Origin: Candidatus Heimdallarchaeota archaeon
GTDB lineage: Archaea; Asgardarchaeota; Heimdallarchaeia; JABLTI01
Length of the DNA stretch: 47,166 nt
Assembly (NCBI GenBank): GCA_019058275.1
Contig: JAHLVW010000030.1
Location: 1 to 47,166, forward strand
Direction: 5' to 3'
The translations under genes and the position numbers were made by a program. The notes below the pieces were generated by a model. The model saw nothing but the letters and a program-made list of their open reading frames with translations. It ran no database searches and had not been told where the DNA came from. Positions 9,843 to 20,410 of the stretch are shown one piece after another; the first letter of the stretch is position 1; each line of letters starts with the position of its first letter.

Positions 9843-10880
9843 TTAGATGACTTCATTATATTTTGCAATCAGTCTTTCTTTTTCTGCCTTCATTGATTTG
9901 AAGTGTCTTTCTTTTAGTTTAGTAAGCCACTCAGGATACTGCTCTGGGTCTGTTCCATGGTAGGCATAGAGCGTTCTTGCATACTTTATACTATCTTCTA
10001 GATCATAAAATAAGTTTAATTGTTCTCTCCAATCAGTAGGCAATTGTTTTATCTCTTTGTAACCGGTAGAAAACCAATTCAATATTTGTTCTTCTCTTTC
10101 TGGTGTTTGTTCTCTTACATCATCAATTCCATAAGCTATATCAGCAACGAATGGATAATATGCTGCATCATCCAAATCAATAATTACATATGAATCGTTA
10201 TCCCAAATGATATTATCATAGCAAAAATCATAATGGATTAAACCGTAAAATTCCTCTTTTGGTATTTTATCAACTACTTTTTGCAGATGAAGTAATATTT
10301 TCTTAATCTCTACATCTTCTTCTGATAATTTTTGTATTGAGATGATAATATCATCTATCCAAGTCCTTCTTCTTCGTTCAGGATGAGGTTTGAATTTGAG
10401 AGATGCATTGTGTAATCTAGCCATCATTCTTCCACATTCGAGCCATTGTTTTTCATTTAGGTCCTCAAATTCAATGTATTTACCAGGTGCTCGATCGTAT
10501 ACTACCGCATGAAATAAACCATTTTCATTCTTCCCACTTTCTATTTTTTTACCCTTTTTTGATAATAGAGGTTCAAGTATTGGCAATCCCTGTTTTCTTA
10601 AATGATCCATAAAATCTAGTTCAGCTAATATTTGTTTTACAGTACGTTCACTATCTGGAACAATACGTAGGATACGATCTTGACCATTCTGTTTGTAAGG
10701 ATAGATAAAATTCGCACTTGCCCTCCAAGGTTTCAAAGTTCCCTCCTCATAATCCCAGAATTCAATCATTTGTGTACCAATGCTTGGAAGCTTATTATCA
10801 TCTTTATAGACTTCCTTCCACATAATTTCAACATTCATCATATCATTATACCAACCTAATCTAGAATATTCCAAGATCAA
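9843..10880 (-). CDS. Aminoglycoside/homoserine-kinase-type phosphotransferase (APH family)
   Basis: Kinase-like fold of the APH superfamily. The catalytic loop is HYDFCYDN (H216, D218, N223) and the metal-binding Asp lies in IIDLDDA (about 235). An N-lobe with FIYPYKQNGQDRILRI and a helix Glu near 87 fits. Such proteins phosphorylate small hydroxyl substrates such as homoserine, choline or aminoglycosides; the substrate here is unknown. The frame opens with TTG at 10880, but ATG codons at residues 14 and 15 are equally good starts, which would shorten the protein by 13 residues. A second, broken member of the same superfamily lies at 15484-16454 on the other side of the large activase gene. 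Confidence 0.82.
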   Translation of the reverse strand: MILEYSRLGWYNDMMNVEIMWKEVYKDDNKLPSIGTQMIEFWDYEEGTLKPWRASANFIYPYKQNGQDRILRIVPDSERTVKQILAELDFMDHLRKQGLPILEPLLSKKGKKIESGKNENGLFHAVVYDRAPGKYIEFEDLNEKQWLECGRMMARLHNASLKFKPHPERRRRTWIDDIIISIQKLSEEDVEIKKILLHLQKVVDKIPKEEFYGLIHYDFCYDNIIWDNDSYVIIDLDDAAYYPFVADIAYGIDDVREQTPEREEQILNWFSTGYKEIKQLPTDWREQLNLFYDLEDSIKYARTLYAYHGTDPEQYPEWLTKLKERHFKSMKAEKERLIAKYNEVI

Positions 10881-10949
10881 CTAAAAAATATGAAAAAGAG
10901 ATGTTAATGCTCTAATTTTTGCTAATGAATCAACATCATCTTCCTTTTT

Positions 10950-13900
10950 TCAGATTTTTCTCCTTAATTTTCTATTAACTCTTCTATTCAATCTTTCACT
11001 CTTTCTATTTCTCTGGATTACTTCTGATGAGATAGATCCATCTACTCGTTTGTAAATTATCTTGTCTTTTATTCTCATTCTTCTATCTAGAATTCTTCTA
11101 ACTCTCATTCGAATTCTTCTAGTTCTTTTCATTTGTTCAACATAGACAGGATCTTCTCTTTTTCTTTTTATCTGCTCAATATTCACTTGTATCAATCGCT
11201 TCGTATTTGGTGTAATAGCTGAAATATCAACATCAAAAACAAGGAGTGGCATATTTTGTTCCATATAAATAGGCTTCAAAATTGCTTGCGATATCTTGTA
11301 TGGTAAACAATTGAATGGTCCAGTTAAAATTAAAGAATCATAATGAGCCCCTTCTAATGTTTCCATTCCCTTCCCTATTGTTGGTATTGCTTCACCGAAA
11401 ATTAATCGACTTATCCATGGATCAGATTGTTTGAATATCTCTTTTAGATCATTTACTTCAGCAAATAAAAGGCCTGTTTTTCTAAATAATCTTCTATGTT
11501 TCCTTTCAATCCTACTCATGACTCTTAAAGCTGTTTTGCTTAGTAGTAATCTTCTTGATCCTTGGTTATGCATAGTTACAGATGCTTTAAGAAGAGTTGT
11601 TGGTTTGTCTGGATCCATCTTCCAATCTTTGATTATTTCATATCCACCTTGATAATTGAAACCATACAAAGACAGTTCATACAAATCAGTTGATTTAATT
11701 ATAATTCCATGTTTAGCATAAATCTCTTTTAATTCTTTAATAAAGAATGGACTAAAACGAACGAAGAAATCACCACTAATTAGAACTTTGGGAAGGTCTT
11801 TTGGTGATTCAGTTCTGGGTATCTTCGCAATCTGTCTTATAAGTTTTTTAATATTCTTATTATAATTTTTCTTACTTTTAATTCTCTGTAAGAATTCAGA
11901 CCAATATTGCTGTAGAAGGTCTAAACTTCTTTCCTTCCCTACAACATAAAGAGAGCTTTCTATCTCCATCATTAAGTCAGCAATTAGTACCATTCTAGGA
12001 AAATAAAGCAGCACATCTATAAGACTCATACCTAAGAAGTGAGTGAGAAAATCATACCTAAAAAGGAAAACGTTTTCTAGTTTATTCTGTTCTATAAAAT
12101 TCTCAATGTAGTGGAAATAGCTGTAAACTGCACAAGGTGATCCCCCACGAATCATGTAGTAACCAATTATTTCACCTGGTTTCCTATTTTTCACTAATGC
12201 CATTAAATGACCAAGAACAACAGGTAATGGGATACATTCTTTTCCTGTACAATGTCTCAGACCTGCAACAGGATAATCTAGAATTATTTCTTCTGATTGG
12301 CCCATATTAAAGCCAAATAGCTTAAGTGTTTTCATAGCTATATCAGTATGATATTTCGAAAATGGTGGAGCATAAAGCGTTAATCGAGGATCCTTAATAT
12401 CTAGTGTTTTGTTATCTGATGTTATAACAACTGTTTTTCCTCCTCTTCTTTTCACATTCGTTACTTGGAATGGTTTCTCCTCGGAATCTATCTTGCTTTC
12501 TTGGAAATTATTGATTATTTCGAGGAAAGCTTCTAGACGGGTTTGAATACCAGCATCAGCTGTATGAGCATCTAGCTCTAGAAGTAGAAATGGTTTTGCA
12601 TTCATTTCAGCTTTCATGTAATTTTGAACAAAAGCATCTATTGTACAACTAAAACTGTTAATGTAAAGCAAGAAGAGGTTATCATTGTTTTTAGCTAATT
12701 CTATTGCTACTTTCACATAATTAGCAAAATACCAAGGAATATCTTTTACTCCATGTTTTTCTATGAAATCAAAAGGTATTACTGTTACTCCCATGCTTGC
12801 TAGTTTCTTTGGAATTGATAATGAAGTTTCAGGAGGAAAGGCATTATAGCTTCTACCAACAAGTAAGATACCTATTTCATCAGAACCAGTAATTTTTTCT
12901 AAAGCTTCTTGCCCTAATTCCAAAAATTTCTCTTCTATTTGCCTCTGTAATTGTATTGCTTTTTCTAAAGCATTTTGAGCAAATTTCTTTTTTTCCAGTA
13001 ATTCCTCAACTGCCATTTTAATTAATGAATCACTTGTATGATAACCATCAGAAAAATCAAGTACTGGACTTAGGAAATTTATATCTTTAAAATTAACAGA
13101 AATGAAATATGGACTAGCTTGTGTTATAGGACAGAAGGTTGCTTCCAACCAGTCATCATCTTTTGTTAAGTGGAGAATATGTGGGATGAATATTGTTGAG
13201 ATATCCTGTTTCACAAGATCCATTACTGCACCATGCAATATTTGTACAGGAAAACAGAATGGTGCATTAGTCATAATATCCTTATCTTCATCTATACCGG
13301 AAAGAATAACCTCATAACCCAATTCTTTGAAGAATGTGGAAAATAGAGGATAAAGAGTATGTGTTAATAATGCTCTAGGTATACCTATTTTTCCTTTAAT
13401 CTTTAAGATCTGATCATCATCTGTATCAGTTCCAAAGATGAGATCATTCCTAACTGCAACCAGATCCTCTTTTTCTTCAGTTTTCTCTGTACCCTTCCAT
13501 TGGTGTTCATATTTTGTGCAGTTACCACCAAATAGAAAACGACGTCCTCCTACTTCATAACGTTCAATTTGACAATAATTCTTACAAGATTTGCATGTAA
13601 CACTACCAAGGTGTTTCATTTCTTCTTCAATTAATACCTCTAAGGTAGTGTTTTTTGGCATTCCTTTAGCTTCATGTTGCTCATACTTTGTTTTCGCAAT
13701 AAGAGCAATACCAAATGCTCCTACTAATTCGGGATTGGGTGGAATAATAATTTGCTTACCAGTTGCTTGGGCAAAAGCATAACCAACTGAATGATTCTTG
13801 GCTACACCACCTTGGAAAAAGACTTTCTTTCCGACTGCTCTAGAACCTTTGACTTTATTCAAATAATTATCAACAATTGAATAAACTAATCCACCAATGA

Positions 13901-15341
13901 TATTTCCATGTCCATAACCTTCTTGCATTGCAGTTCGTATATCTGTATTGATGAAAGCTGCACAATCAGCTTTGAACCTTACTGGATTTTCAGCTTGTAA
14001 TGCTGTTTGAGAAATATTATATACATCTATTCCTAGATCACCTTTTGAGCTTTCTTCAAGGAAGGAGCCTGTTCCTGCTGAACATGTTGCATTCATTGCA
14101 TAATCAACTGGCACACTATTTTGAATATACATATATTTTGAATCTTGACCACCGATTTCAAAAATAGTGTCAACATCAGGATCATAGAAAACAGCTCCTC
14201 GGGAATGGGCTGATATTTCATTAAATACAGCATCTGTTCCAAGATATGCTGCCACAATTTGCCTTCCTGAACCTGTTACACCAACTAAATTTACTTTACA
14301 GTTACCTACTTGTGAAATAATTTTCCTAATACATTCTTGAGTTGCTCCTATTGGATTGCCATTTGTTCTACCATAGTGTGAAGCAATAACCGATGAATCA
14401 GCTGGATCTACCAAAACAGCTTTTGTGGTTGTTGAACCAACATCAATGCCCAAAAGGAGATCAGTATTCTTATCATAATCCTTTTTGAATTCGGTACCAT
14501 CAACAATTGTTACTTGACTACTAAATTCACTCAATGAAGGAAATGTTGCGAAGCTTTTGCTAGTTTTTAATTTTATTTCTTTATGAACAGGGGAATCTTT
14601 TACCAATAATGCAGTTCCATAGGCTTCAAAGACAGAACTAACATCATTTACAACTACTTCAACATTCTCTAACTGCTCTCTGAGTATTTTAACAAAAGCA
14701 TCATTAATTGAGACACCTCCAATCATGAGTATGCGTTTTATATCCATTCGAGATTGGATGACTAATCCCATTACTTTGTTTGCCATGCTAGCAAGAACAG
14801 AAGTTAAAAGATCAGCTATAGAAGCTTCACCACGATTCAATTTATGAGTTATATCTGATTTACAATGAACTGAACATCGAGAAGCAAGCTCAGTTATCTT
14901 TCCTTTATGAGCAAGCGAGATAGCCTCATCCAAAGATAATCCTAACCTATCAATTTGCTGAATGAAAAATTCACCACTACCAGCAGCACATTTATCATGA
15001 GATAAAACATTAGCAATGTATCCTTCTTTGTTCAAAACATATAGAACAAGAGCTTCTCCACCTACAGAAAGAACTACATCAAACTTATCTTCATATGAAT
15101 TAATCCCTCGTTCTATAGCAACAATCTCTGAAATTTCACCAAATGAACCACTTACATTAAAATAGCTATTATTTGAGCCATTGTTATCTTGAATGATTTT
15201 GTTTAAGACCTCTTGTGGTCGACCTAAATGTGGTTGTTTGACAATAGTAAGTTTACCTTTTTCATCAATACTTACTACATTTACAGATATAGAACCAATA
15301 TTTATGCCTACATAGTTATGATAGTTGGAAATTCTGAACAC
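10950..15341 (-). CDS. Giant acyl-CoA dehydratase activase-type protein (two BadF/BcrA ATPase domains plus DUF2229-like)
   Basis: A 1463-residue fusion. Residues 10-250 and 297-548 are two ASKHA-fold ATPase domains of the 2-hydroxyacyl-CoA dehydratase activator type, each starting with a phosphate loop (GINIGSISV and GIDVGSTTTK). The cysteines that bridge the 4Fe-4S cluster in homodimeric activases appear in each: C118 (DKCAAGSG) and C156, then C420 (ATCSAGTG) and C460. A cysteine cluster follows (C583, C586, C590, C608), then a long DUF2229/HgdB-like region to about 1390 and a highly basic tail. Known activases use ATP to push one electron at very low potential into dehydratases or benzoyl-CoA-type reductases. 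This size and order match the long 'activase-related' proteins of anaerobes, whose substrate is unknown. No dehydratase subunits are adjacent. Confidence 0.85.
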   Translation of the reverse strand: MFRISNYHNYVGINIGSISVNVVSIDEKGKLTIVKQPHLGRPQEVLNKIIQDNNGSNNSYFNVSGSFGEISEIVAIERGINSYEDKFDVVLSVGGEALVLYVLNKEGYIANVLSHDKCAAGSGEFFIQQIDRLGLSLDEAISLAHKGKITELASRCSVHCKSDITHKLNRGEASIADLLTSVLASMANKVMGLVIQSRMDIKRILMIGGVSINDAFVKILREQLENVEVVVNDVSSVFEAYGTALLVKDSPVHKEIKLKTSKSFATFPSLSEFSSQVTIVDGTEFKKDYDKNTDLLLGIDVGSTTTKAVLVDPADSSVIASHYGRTNGNPIGATQECIRKIISQVGNCKVNLVGVTGSGRQIVAAYLGTDAVFNEISAHSRGAVFYDPDVDTIFEIGGQDSKYMYIQNSVPVDYAMNATCSAGTGSFLEESSKGDLGIDVYNISQTALQAENPVRFKADCAAFINTDIRTAMQEGYGHGNIIGGLVYSIVDNYLNKVKGSRAVGKKVFFQGGVAKNHSVGYAFAQATGKQIIIPPNPELVGAFGIALIAKTKYEQHEAKGMPKNTTLEVLIEEEMKHLGSVTCKSCKNYCQIERYEVGGRRFLFGGNCTKYEHQWKGTEKTEEKEDLVAVRNDLIFGTDTDDDQILKIKGKIGIPRALLTHTLYPLFSTFFKELGYEVILSGIDEDKDIMTNAPFCFPVQILHGAVMDLVKQDISTIFIPHILHLTKDDDWLEATFCPITQASPYFISVNFKDINFLSPVLDFSDGYHTSDSLIKMAVEELLEKKKFAQNALEKAIQLQRQIEEKFLELGQEALEKITGSDEIGILLVGRSYNAFPPETSLSIPKKLASMGVTVIPFDFIEKHGVKDIPWYFANYVKVAIELAKNNDNLFLLYINSFSCTIDAFVQNYMKAEMNAKPFLLLELDAHTADAGIQTRLEAFLEIINNFQESKIDSEEKPFQVTNVKRRGGKTVVITSDNKTLDIKDPRLTLYAPPFSKYHTDIAMKTLKLFGFNMGQSEEIILDYPVAGLRHCTGKECIPLPVVLGHLMALVKNRKPGEIIGYYMIRGGSPCAVYSYFHYIENFIEQNKLENVFLFRYDFLTHFLGMSLIDVLLYFPRMVLIADLMMEIESSLYVVGKERSLDLLQQYWSEFLQRIKSKKNYNKNIKKLIRQIAKIPRTESPKDLPKVLISGDFFVRFSPFFIKELKEIYAKHGIIIKSTDLYELSLYGFNYQGGYEIIKDWKMDPDKPTTLLKASVTMHNQGSRRLLLSKTALRVMSRIERKHRRLFRKTGLLFAEVNDLKEIFKQSDPWISRLIFGEAIPTIGKGMETLEGAHYDSLILTGPFNCLPYKISQAILKPIYMEQNMPLLVFDVDISAITPNTKRLIQVNIEQIKRKREDPVYVEQMKRTRRIRMRVRRILDRRMRIKDKIIYKRVDGSISSEVIQRNRKSERLNRRVNRKLRRKI

Positions 15342-15483
15342 CTACTAGATTGAGGTTACAATTTTGATGTCAAGAAGATTATATAAGAATTTTCTATATA
15401 GGAAATAAAGCACTCTAATAATCAAGAATCATTTTAAGATTTAAAAACAATCAAGAAACAGATTTCAGTATTGAGGATTCATT

Positions 15484-16454
15484 ATGAGCATTCTTGATCA
15501 CATGCAGGTAAAAGAAGTCATAAAAGAAATTTTTAGCAGTGATATGGTTAGTGATTTCGTTTCTTTTCCTTCATCAGTTAATACTCTATTACAGTTTGAA
15601 ATCAATAATGAAAAGTACATGATAAAGATTCTAACATTACCAACACTATCTGAATGGGAAAATTATCGTTTGGATAAGGAAGGCAAGCTATTAGAATTCT
15701 TCTTCAAACATGATTCAATAAAGGTTCCCGTTCCTGAATTAATCCATATTGAAAATAATATAGATCGAATTGGTTTCAGATTTATTATTTATCGCTTTGT
15801 TGATGGGATAGTTCTTTGGAATGTCTGGAGAGATTTAACTCCACAAGAAAGGATCCAAATTGTGAAAGAATTAGGCAAAATTGTTCGAGATATCCATTCG
15901 GTGACATATGATTGGTTTGGCGAGCTTGAAGATATTGGGAATGTCTCAAAACATTCCAATTACAAAGATTCCATGTTGGATTGGATACAAGAATTATTGG
16001 AAAAAATCATTGAACAAAAGTCATTGCCTATAGAATTAGTTAAGAAAGGACAGAAGTTTATACAAAATAATATCGATAAAATAACATACAAACCTAGACC
16101 TACCCTGTTCACAATGACATTCATCAGGCGAATCTTATTGTTAAGAAAAACAAACAAGGAATGTATAAAATTCAAGCTCTAGTTGATTGGGAATGGGCCT
16201 GCTCAACTAATCCACTAGATGATATCTTTTAGATTAAAGACATGGTTTTAGTAAACAAAGAATTAGAAAAAGCATTCTTTCTTGAGTATTTCCAAGGTGA
16301 AAGAGACAATTTAGATGATTTTGTTCTTGAACGGAAAATATCTAATATAGGACTTCCTTTGGATAGTGCTGCTTATATTTGGCCAAATCATCCACCAACA
16401 GATGAAGAAATTGACCAAGTTAAACAATCTATTGAAGAAAACACAGTTGAATAA
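15484..16454 (+). pseudogene. Broken APH-family phosphotransferase
   Basis: Residues 1 to about 205 read normally from ATG 15484 and look like the N-lobe and early C-lobe of an APH kinase. Near 16105 the frame slips by one base. In frame 3 (from 16107) the catalytic sequence VHNDIHQANLIV and the metal site DWEWA appear, which is what should follow PRPTL. That frame is then cut by TAG at 16230-16232 and continues from 16233 to 16454 with plausible C-terminal sequence. One lost base near CCCTGTTC and one stop codon (for example from CAG) would explain both. The next broken gene starts 46 bases downstream, so it once led an operon. Confidence 0.8.
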
Positions 16455-16499
16455 CTGAATTTTCCATTCTAAAAATAAAAAAACATATAACAGGTGGTA

Positions 16500-17162
16500 A
16501 TGATGCTAAATGAAGAGTATTTACAAATCGAGAAATTGATCGAAGATAAACTATGAGAGAAAATCACTAAAAGATTAAAAGAGGAACAAATCATTTTAGA
16601 AATATTAAGGGATTTTCAAGATGGATATACAAAGAAAGATCCTACTTTTGCTGAAAAGTGGGTTAAGAATTTATTAGATGTTTCTGTTCAGATTATTGGT
16701 ACTAATTCCACTTATCCTGGAGATTTTGAGTGGCGATCGGGACATAAAGCTGCTTTTGAAATGTTTGAAAATGATTGGAAACATTAGGGAAGTTTAAAGA
16801 TGTACCTAGACCATGCAGAAATAGCTGTTGATGACAATAACTCTTGGGTAGCTATATTTGCTACAGTTTCTAGATACACTCCTGAAGAGGAAAATCGTAC
16901 ATTTTCAGCTAGTAAAGAAAGATCATTAAAAAGAATAAAAGCGCTTGCTGATAGCAAAACATCCAGTACCTTAGCATTATATCAAATAATCAATGACGCT
17001 AGTGCCATATTATACCAATATGAGCAAAGTGAATTATTCGTTTGGCCAATAAGAATAACTATGGTTTTATATAAAAAAAATGATCAATGGTTAATAAAAC
17101 AAATACATTTTTCATGGTCCGGTAGAGAATTCCCCGCTGTTAGGTTATTAAATGAGGATTAA
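16500..17162 (+). pseudogene. SnoaL/NTF2-like protein broken by two in-frame stops
   Basis: From ATG 16500 the frame runs to 17162 with TGA at 16554-16556 and TAG at 16785-16787. The reading between and after is good protein: DFQDGYTKKDPTFAEKW, IGTNSTYPGDFEWRSG, then WVAIFATVSR and a C-terminal FVWPIRITMVLYKK followed by QIHFSWSGREFP. This is the order of a SnoaL-like or nuclear-transport-factor-2-like cone fold of about 220 residues, a scaffold used by isomerases, dehydratases and binding proteins. In the family pattern as I remember it, both stops fall where Trp (TGG) would be expected, so single G-to-A changes would account for them; that is inference. Downstream ATG 16800 could still give a 120-residue fragment. 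Confidence 0.75.
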
Positions 17163-17241
17163 AAAATTAATTCTCCAAAATTCTTTTTATCTCTAATACT
17201 ATTTTTTATTATTAAAATTACAATTATAATGAGGGATTCAT

Positions 17242-19607
17242 TTGAAGCTATTCGAACCAATAAAAGTAAGACATGTTGAAATAAGAAATCGTATTATTAT
17301 GCCTGGTATGGAAACTAATCTCGGTGATGATAAAGGGAATGTTTCTGATCAATCCATTGAGTATTACAAACATCTAGCTAAGGGTGGAACCGGATTAATT
17401 ATTATTGAGGGCATTTACTTCGATACGATTGGTCGTGGAACTCTCAATATGCTAAGTGTTGATAGCAATAAGAAAATACCAGGTTTTAAGAAATTGACGG
17501 ATACAATCAAAGCTTAAGGTGCCAATGTTATCGGGCAATTATATCATGCTGGAATTCAATCAACAAGTTTTATGACCGGTGAGCAAATTGTTTGTCCTTC
17601 AGCAATCCCTAGTAAACTAACTGGTGTTATGCCTATACCTATGACGAAAAAAATGATTAATAAGGTCATTAAGAATTATGCTATTGCTTCTAAACGATTA
17701 CAAAAAGCGGGTTATGATGGAGTTGAAGTGCATGCAGGTCATGGTTACTTATTGAATCAATTCTTTTCGGAATTGTATAACAAACGAACTGATGAATATG
17801 GTGGAAGTCTAGAAAATAGGACAAGATTAGCTGTAGAAGTTCTACATTCCATCAGGAACAAATGTGGTAAAGATTTCATAATTGGTTGTCGAATTAATTG
17901 CCAAGATTATATTGAAGGGGGATTAGAAATAGGAGACATGGCGAAAATAGCTAAGAAGTTAGAAGACGAAGGTGCTGATTTGCTAAATATCACTGCAGGG
18001 ATTTTTGATTCACCTTTCTATCCTGTTATTCCGTTTATGAATCAACCTCGAGGAGTATACTCTGAATACTCCAAAATAATCAAACGATCAGCATCAAAAA
18101 TACCAATCTGTGTTGTAGGAAGAATTAATACCCCTGAAATTGCTGAGGAGATACTACAAGATAATCGAGCAGATATGGTAGCAATGGGACGAGCTGTTAT
18201 CTCAGACCCATATTTCCCTCAAAAAGTGCAAGAGGGGAGACGGGTGGAGATGGTTGTATGCCCCGCTTGTAATGCTTGTTTAAACCAAATTCTCATTGAA
18301 GAGAAAATTTCTTGTTCAATAAACGCAAACCTACTTGGTAGATATGAGGATATCTAAAAAGTAAAAACTAGATCAAAAGTTCTTATCGTTGGTGCTGGAC
18401 CTGCTGGATTAGAAGCAGCAATTGTTGGTAGACTTCGTGGGCATGATATATTAGTAATTGATAAGCAAAACAAAATAGGTGGCAATCTACATTTAGCGTC
18501 TGTTGCACCTATGAAACAAGAAACAGAGAACTTCATTAACAGGTATAATCATCTCACCCAGAAATTCAGTATAAACATTAGATTAGATACACCTTACAGT
18601 CAAGAGATTCTTGATGAATTCAAACCTGATGTGGTTATTTTAGCAACTGGATCTAAACCATCAATCCCAAAAATCAAAGGATTAACTGAAGACAATTACA
18701 AATTATATACTGATATTCTTACAGGCAACCTTCCAGAAGGAGAAAGAATAACTATTTTTGGAGGTGGTATGATAGGACTCGAAGTAGCGAATATCCTATC
18801 GAGTAAAAACAGAAAATTACAATTCTTGAAGAGGACTCAGTACTTGGTGCTGATTTATATTCTCTTGTTGGCGCTGAAATTGTTCAAAGAACTGAGGATG
18901 ATGAGAATATAGCAATCAAAACAGATATAGTTGTCAGTAAAATCGAAGGGAGAACTATTTCTGGAAAAGAAAGAGATAAGGACTTTTCACTGGATTTTGA
19001 TGAAATTGTCATTGCTACAGAACCTACACCTACTTGTGAAATAGAATCGGAGATAAAGAAACAAGTTAAGAAGATTTTCAAAATAGGTGATTGTAAGAAA
19101 ACTAAGGTAAGAAAGATACTTGATACTGTAGCTGATGGTTATGAGATTGTTATGACTTTGGAAACAGCAGAACCTCTACCTTCGTTATATGAAATTGCTC
19201 AAGGCGTAGGAATAAGTAGCATTGTAATACACAAGGTGAAAACCAGTACATTTGAAATTGAAGATATCCCTGATTACCTAAAAGTGTTGGTCGAAATTTG
19301 CAATGCGAACGATAAAATCCAAAAGAAATCTGTCCTTAAATTCCAATTCAAAATAGTTCCTGGTCCAAGTTATTGGATCAATATAAATAAAGGACTCTTC
19401 ACCTCTGGTGAAGGGGAATTGGATTCTCCAGATGTAACTATTGAAATGAACAAAAGTATTGCTGCAGGTATATTTACTGGAGAAGTTAATGCTGCTTCTG
19501 CATATATGTCCAAACAATTGAGATTTATAGGTCCATTAAGGCATGGAATGAAATTCCAACAATGGACAAATACTGTTAAAAATGAACTAGGATTAGAACA
19601 ATTATAA
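17242..19607 (+). pseudogene. Broken Old-Yellow-Enzyme/FAD oxidoreductase fused to SCP2 domain
   Basis: From TTG 17242 (GAGGG upstream) the frame gives the FMN barrel of the 2,4-dienoyl-CoA reductase/OYE family: KLFEPIKVRHVEIRNRIIMPG, then after TAA 17515-17517 GANVIGQLYHAG, GYDGVEVHAGHGYLLNQF, GRAVISDPYFP, and an iron-sulfur type cysteine run CPACNACLNQ. After TAA 18355-18357 comes an FAD/NAD(P)-binding domain (VLIVGAGPAGLEAA, ILATGSKP, GGGMIGLEVA). Near 18815 a one-base slip moves the rest to frame 3, ending with GDCKKTKVRKILDTVADG. The last 120 residues (from about 19250) form an SCP2-like lipid-binding domain (WININKGLFTSGEGE, DVTIEMNK, LRFIGPL). Two stops and one frameshift make it a pseudogene. 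Intact relatives reduce enoyl or dienoyl substrates with NAD(P)H. Confidence 0.82.
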
Positions 19608-19731
19608 TCCTATCTCTTATTTATTATGTCCAATTTCAACAATCAAACTATTTCTCCCTTTTATTTATTGCTATATTAAAATGAAATAACTCTCTTTTTA
19701 ATTCCACAAAAACTATGTTTTTTTGTTTACA

Positions 19732-20328
19732 ATGAATCGACCAAATTATCTTCTACATTTTAAGAGGAAGAATACCATTAAACAAATTATTATTTTGGTC
19801 ATTGTTCTTTTTGTTGTATTACTAGTTGCTCAAAATTCTTTGAAACAAGTTTCTGCTAATGATGACAAAGATGATGATGAGGATTTATCCAAAGGTTTGG
19901 GTTGGGCAGCAGTTGGCTTATTCGCTGTAAGTTCTGTTTATATTGCCTTTTACCAAACATATCACTTAACTAGAAGATTATCCAAAGAAGGAAGAAAAGG
20001 AGAAATTAGGAAATCTATTGGTAATGTTTTTCTGAAGGTTCGGAAACCTTTGCTTTACACTCATTATTTCTCAGGTCTTGCTGCTCTCATTGTATAACTA
20101 ATTCATGTTGTTATGTTAACAAAGGATGATGCTGAAGCAGTGATTGGATGGGTTACAGCAGGTGCTTACATCTTCTACATTGTAACTGGAATTATTCTTT
20201 GGTTTAAAATCAAACCAATTTGGGTTCGAAAGAAATTACGAAAAACAATCCTTTACATTCATAGAAGTCTGCTAATATTTGTTATCATTATTGCTATTCA
20301 TATTACCCATTTAGCAATCGCTGATTAA
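19732..20328 (+). pseudogene. Di-heme-type membrane protein broken by TAA
   Basis: From ATG 19732 one frame runs to 20328 with a single TAA at 20095-20097. The N-terminus has a hydrophobic segment, an acidic loop, then a helix GLGWAAVGLFAVSSVYIAFY. Two later helices each carry His pairs about 13 residues apart: H in LLYTHYFSG and H in LIHVV on one helix (the stop lies between them), then IHRS and IAIHITH on the last helix. This is how ferric-reductase/cytochrome-b561-like proteins hold two hemes across the membrane. It would pass electrons between the membrane and a soluble partner, perhaps the flavoenzyme encoded upstream. The stop falls inside the heme helix, so the product should be inactive unless read through. 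Confidence 0.65.
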
Positions 20329-20410
20329 CATTATCGTTTGGATTTTTAACAAATTATTTAAACGAGAAGAAAACACCTTTTGCATGTGAATTTTAGGAAG
20401 ATGATTAGAT

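Noticed and set aside
15484..20328. Stop-codon reassignment (TAA/TAG read as Gln)
   Set aside because: TAA, TAG and TGA end many intact genes here, two of the internal stops seem to replace Trp rather than Gln, and frameshifts accompany the stops. Decay is simpler.
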